Shown piece by piece: positions 4,504-5,527 of a stretch of 5,527 nt of DNA. The translations under genes were made by a program, and so were the position numbers. The stretch lies in assembly GCA_030631385.1 (NCBI GenBank), contig DAOVLG010000154.1:1-5527 (forward strand), in the 5' to 3' direction. The notes beneath the pieces are model-generated. The model made no database searches. It saw only the letters and a program-made list of their open reading frames with translations, and was not told the DNA's origin. Origin of the DNA: Candidatus Coatesiibacteriota bacterium (GTDB taxonomy: Bacteria > RBG-13-66-14). Position 1 is the stretch's first letter. Every line of letters starts with the position of its first letter.

Positions 4504-4525
4504 TCAGATTTTGAAGGGGCACGAC

Positions 4526-4804
4526 ATGCCAGAGCTCAAGGAAATCGGTACCCACGGGATGATTGAGGAAACCCTCAAGCAGGGACCGGCTATCGTAGAC
4601 CACGTGTCCCTGGACCCCAGAGTCCTGATCGTAGCCAAGGGGAACATCTCCACCCGGGATTGGGGGGCCTACGCCGCCGCCGTCCCCGGGGTAAACCACT
4701 CCAATGAGTGGCGGGACGTGCTCGGCTTTGGGTCGAAGATCCGGCGGGACGTGGCCGAGCTACTATTCCCCTGGTTCAAGGAACGGTTCACCTGGAGACG
4801 CTGA
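4526..4804 (+). CDS. Conserved-looking small phage protein, unknown function
   Basis: This 92-residue product starts at ATG 4526, with GAAGGGG about six bases upstream (4513-4519). An earlier in-frame ATG at 4466 lies inside the tRNA-like element and is rejected. The C-terminal half, with WGAYAAAVPGVNHSNEWRDVLGFG then RRDVAELLFPWFKE, reads like a conserved core I have seen in unassigned phage proteins; this is a weak recollection. The N-terminus has VDHVSLDPRVLIVAKG, a possible strand. There are no cysteines. Its stop (TGA 4802-4804) shares one base with the ninG start (TGATG), so the two are translationally coupled. That context suggests a recombination-associated accessory protein. Confidence 0.75.
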   Translation: MPELKEIGTHGMIEETLKQGPAIVDHVSLDPRVLIVAKGNISTRDWGAYAAAVPGVNHSNEWRDVLGFGSKIRRDVAELLFPWFKERFTWRR

Positions 4805-5316
4805 TGCTCCCGAAGCCGGTGAAGCAGAAGAAGAAGCGGAGGGCCTTCCAGAAGTCCAGCTCCAAGAGCGCGGCCATGGAAAGAGCGGACCGTGCCTTCT
4901 CATACTTCATCCGCCAACGCGATGCGAACGAGGCCGGGGTCTGCAAGTGCATTTCCTGTAATTCCAACATCCACTGGACAGGGATAACCAACGGGCACTT
5001 CATCGGCCGATCGAACCAGAGGCTCCGGTACGACGAGGAAAACTGCGCGGCTCAATGCAGGGCTTGCAACACCATCGCCTGCGGGAAGTCCAACCGGGTC
5101 TTCCACTACCCGGGGTTGAAAAGGGCCGGGAGAAAAAAGATGAAGGACGTTAAGCGTAGACATGAGGAGGGCCTGGAGGCCCGTCACGGGCCAGGAATTG
5201 TGGACCAGCTTCGGGAACGGGGGAGGGAGCTCCAGAAGACCTCTCGGGCCCACTTCGACGAGATCACCCAGAAGTACCGGAAGATTTGCGAGGAGAACGG
5301 ATGGTTGGTCGGATGA
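4804..5316 (+). CDS. ninG: NinG/Rap-like recombination protein
   Basis: This protein has 170 residues. The core, GHFIGRSNQRLRYDEENC (64-81) followed by AAQCRACN (82-89), is the hallmark of lambda NinG (Rap). C49/C52 and C85/C88 form the likely zinc ribbon, with C47, C81 and C93 nearby. The N-terminus is very basic (KQKKKRRAFQKSSSKS), and the segment DRAFSYFIRQRDANEAG matches the family's pre-zinc helix. The tail contains HGPGIVDQLRERG as in lambda. Rap acts on branched recombination intermediates and helps phage recombination. An insert of about 25 residues (GKSNRVFHYPGLKRAGRKKM and onward) between the zinc region and the tail is longer than in lambda, by memory. The start at 4804 is set by the TGATG overlap; a longer frame from 4708 would overlap the previous gene. 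The ERF gene upstream supports the role. Confidence 0.9.
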   Translation: MLPKPVKQKKKRRAFQKSSSKSAAMERADRAFSYFIRQRDANEAGVCKCISCNSNIHWTGITNGHFIGRSNQRLRYDEENCAAQCRACNTIACGKSNRVFHYPGLKRAGRKKMKDVKRRHEEGLEARHGPGIVDQLRERGRELQKTSRAHFDEITQKYRKICEENGWLVG

Positions 5317-5330
5317 GAAAGGGGGGTTAG

Positions 5331-5527
5331 ATGCTGAGATGGAGTACCCGACACGGTGGGGAACGCCACGTTCCCGCCATAGATGCCTTCCTCCGGGAGG
5401 TGATCGAAGTCTGCCAGAGGCACGGATTCAGCATCAGCCATGAGGACACGCAGGGCGGATTCCTGATACATAAATGGGACCGCAATACCGCCGATTGGCT
5501 CATGGCTGCGGCAGATGAACGGAGAGA
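5331..5527 (+). CDS. Phage protein of unknown function, partial (runs off the right edge)
   Basis: The frame from ATG 5331 stays open to the end of the window, giving at least 65 residues. AAGGGGGG (5319-5326) four bases upstream is a plausible, if G-heavy, ribosome binding site. The core reads IDAFLREVIEVCQRHGFSI, then SHEDTQGGFLIHKW and ADWLMAAADER. I recall this FL-x-E-V-x-EVC-x-x-HG-x-S-x-SHED pattern from small conserved proteins in many phages, without assigned function. The N-terminal MLRWSTRHGGERHVPA is basic. It begins 14 bases after the ninG stop, so it is likely in the same operon. Length and C-terminus cannot be judged. Confidence 0.7.
   Translation, partial: MLRWSTRHGGERHVPAIDAFLREVIEVCQRHGFSISHEDTQGGFLIHKWDRNTADWLMAAADERR

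Noticed and set aside
4333..4566. 77-residue + strand frame across the structured gap
   Set aside because: It has no ribosome binding site, runs through the tRNA-like element and into the next gene, and has no recognisable sequence.
1..5527. CRISPR arrays, insertion sequences, rRNA genes
   Set aside because: No spaced direct-repeat series, transposase motifs or rRNA-like segments were seen on either strand.

Overview
The window looks like part of a tailed bacteriophage or prophage genome, from the early/recombination region, in a GC-rich bacterial background. Every gene I can support is on the + strand. Shine-Dalgarno sites are strong and purine-rich, several neighbours overlap by 1 or 4 bases (GTGA, ATGA, TGATG), and there is an intrinsic terminator with a T-run at the left end. 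Two genes are recognisable phage recombination functions: an ERF-family single-strand annealing protein (3339-4031) and a NinG/Rap-type protein (4804-5316). A cysteine-rich protein at the left (226-672) resembles the Cys_rich_VLP family, which as I recall is common in mobile elements of Bacillota. That is only a weak hint about the host.

Layout. Positions 1-225 hold an intrinsic terminator (48-75), a weak promoter (-10 at 114-119) and a strongly structured leader (three-way junction 126-193, then a terminator-like hairpin with a T-run, 193-212) in front of the cysteine-rich gene. Positions 673-923 are non-coding: C-tracts, an 18-bp near-palindrome (763-780) and an AT-rich promoter island (about 829-880). 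Next comes a tightly packed run of small phage genes (924-2724). It includes a tiny zinc-ribbon protein, a protein whose first residues copy the start of single-stranded DNA-binding protein (SSB) and then diverge, and a 54-residue GTG-start gene lying between two 4-base overlaps. A second AT-rich island (about 2757-2797), sharing sequence with the first, precedes a small Cro/CI-like helix-turn-helix gene. That gene is followed by a small zinc-motif protein, the ERF gene and another small CxxC protein.

The most unusual part is the 220-base gap at 4306-4525. It holds two adjacent folded elements: a Y-shaped three-way junction closed by a perfect 10-bp stem (4313-4379), and a 119-base tRNA-like element (4385-4503). 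The second has a perfect 7-bp acceptor stem and a textbook T-arm, but its D-loop and anticodon loop carry extra hairpins. After the gap come a small conserved-looking gene, ninG, and a partial gene running off the right end.

How the genes fit together: ERF would anneal single strands, NinG would assist recombination or junction processing, and an SSB would normally accompany them, but only an SSB-like N-terminus is present here. The helix-turn-helix gene and the paired AT-rich promoters are the obvious control points. The remaining small proteins are typical unassigned phage early genes.
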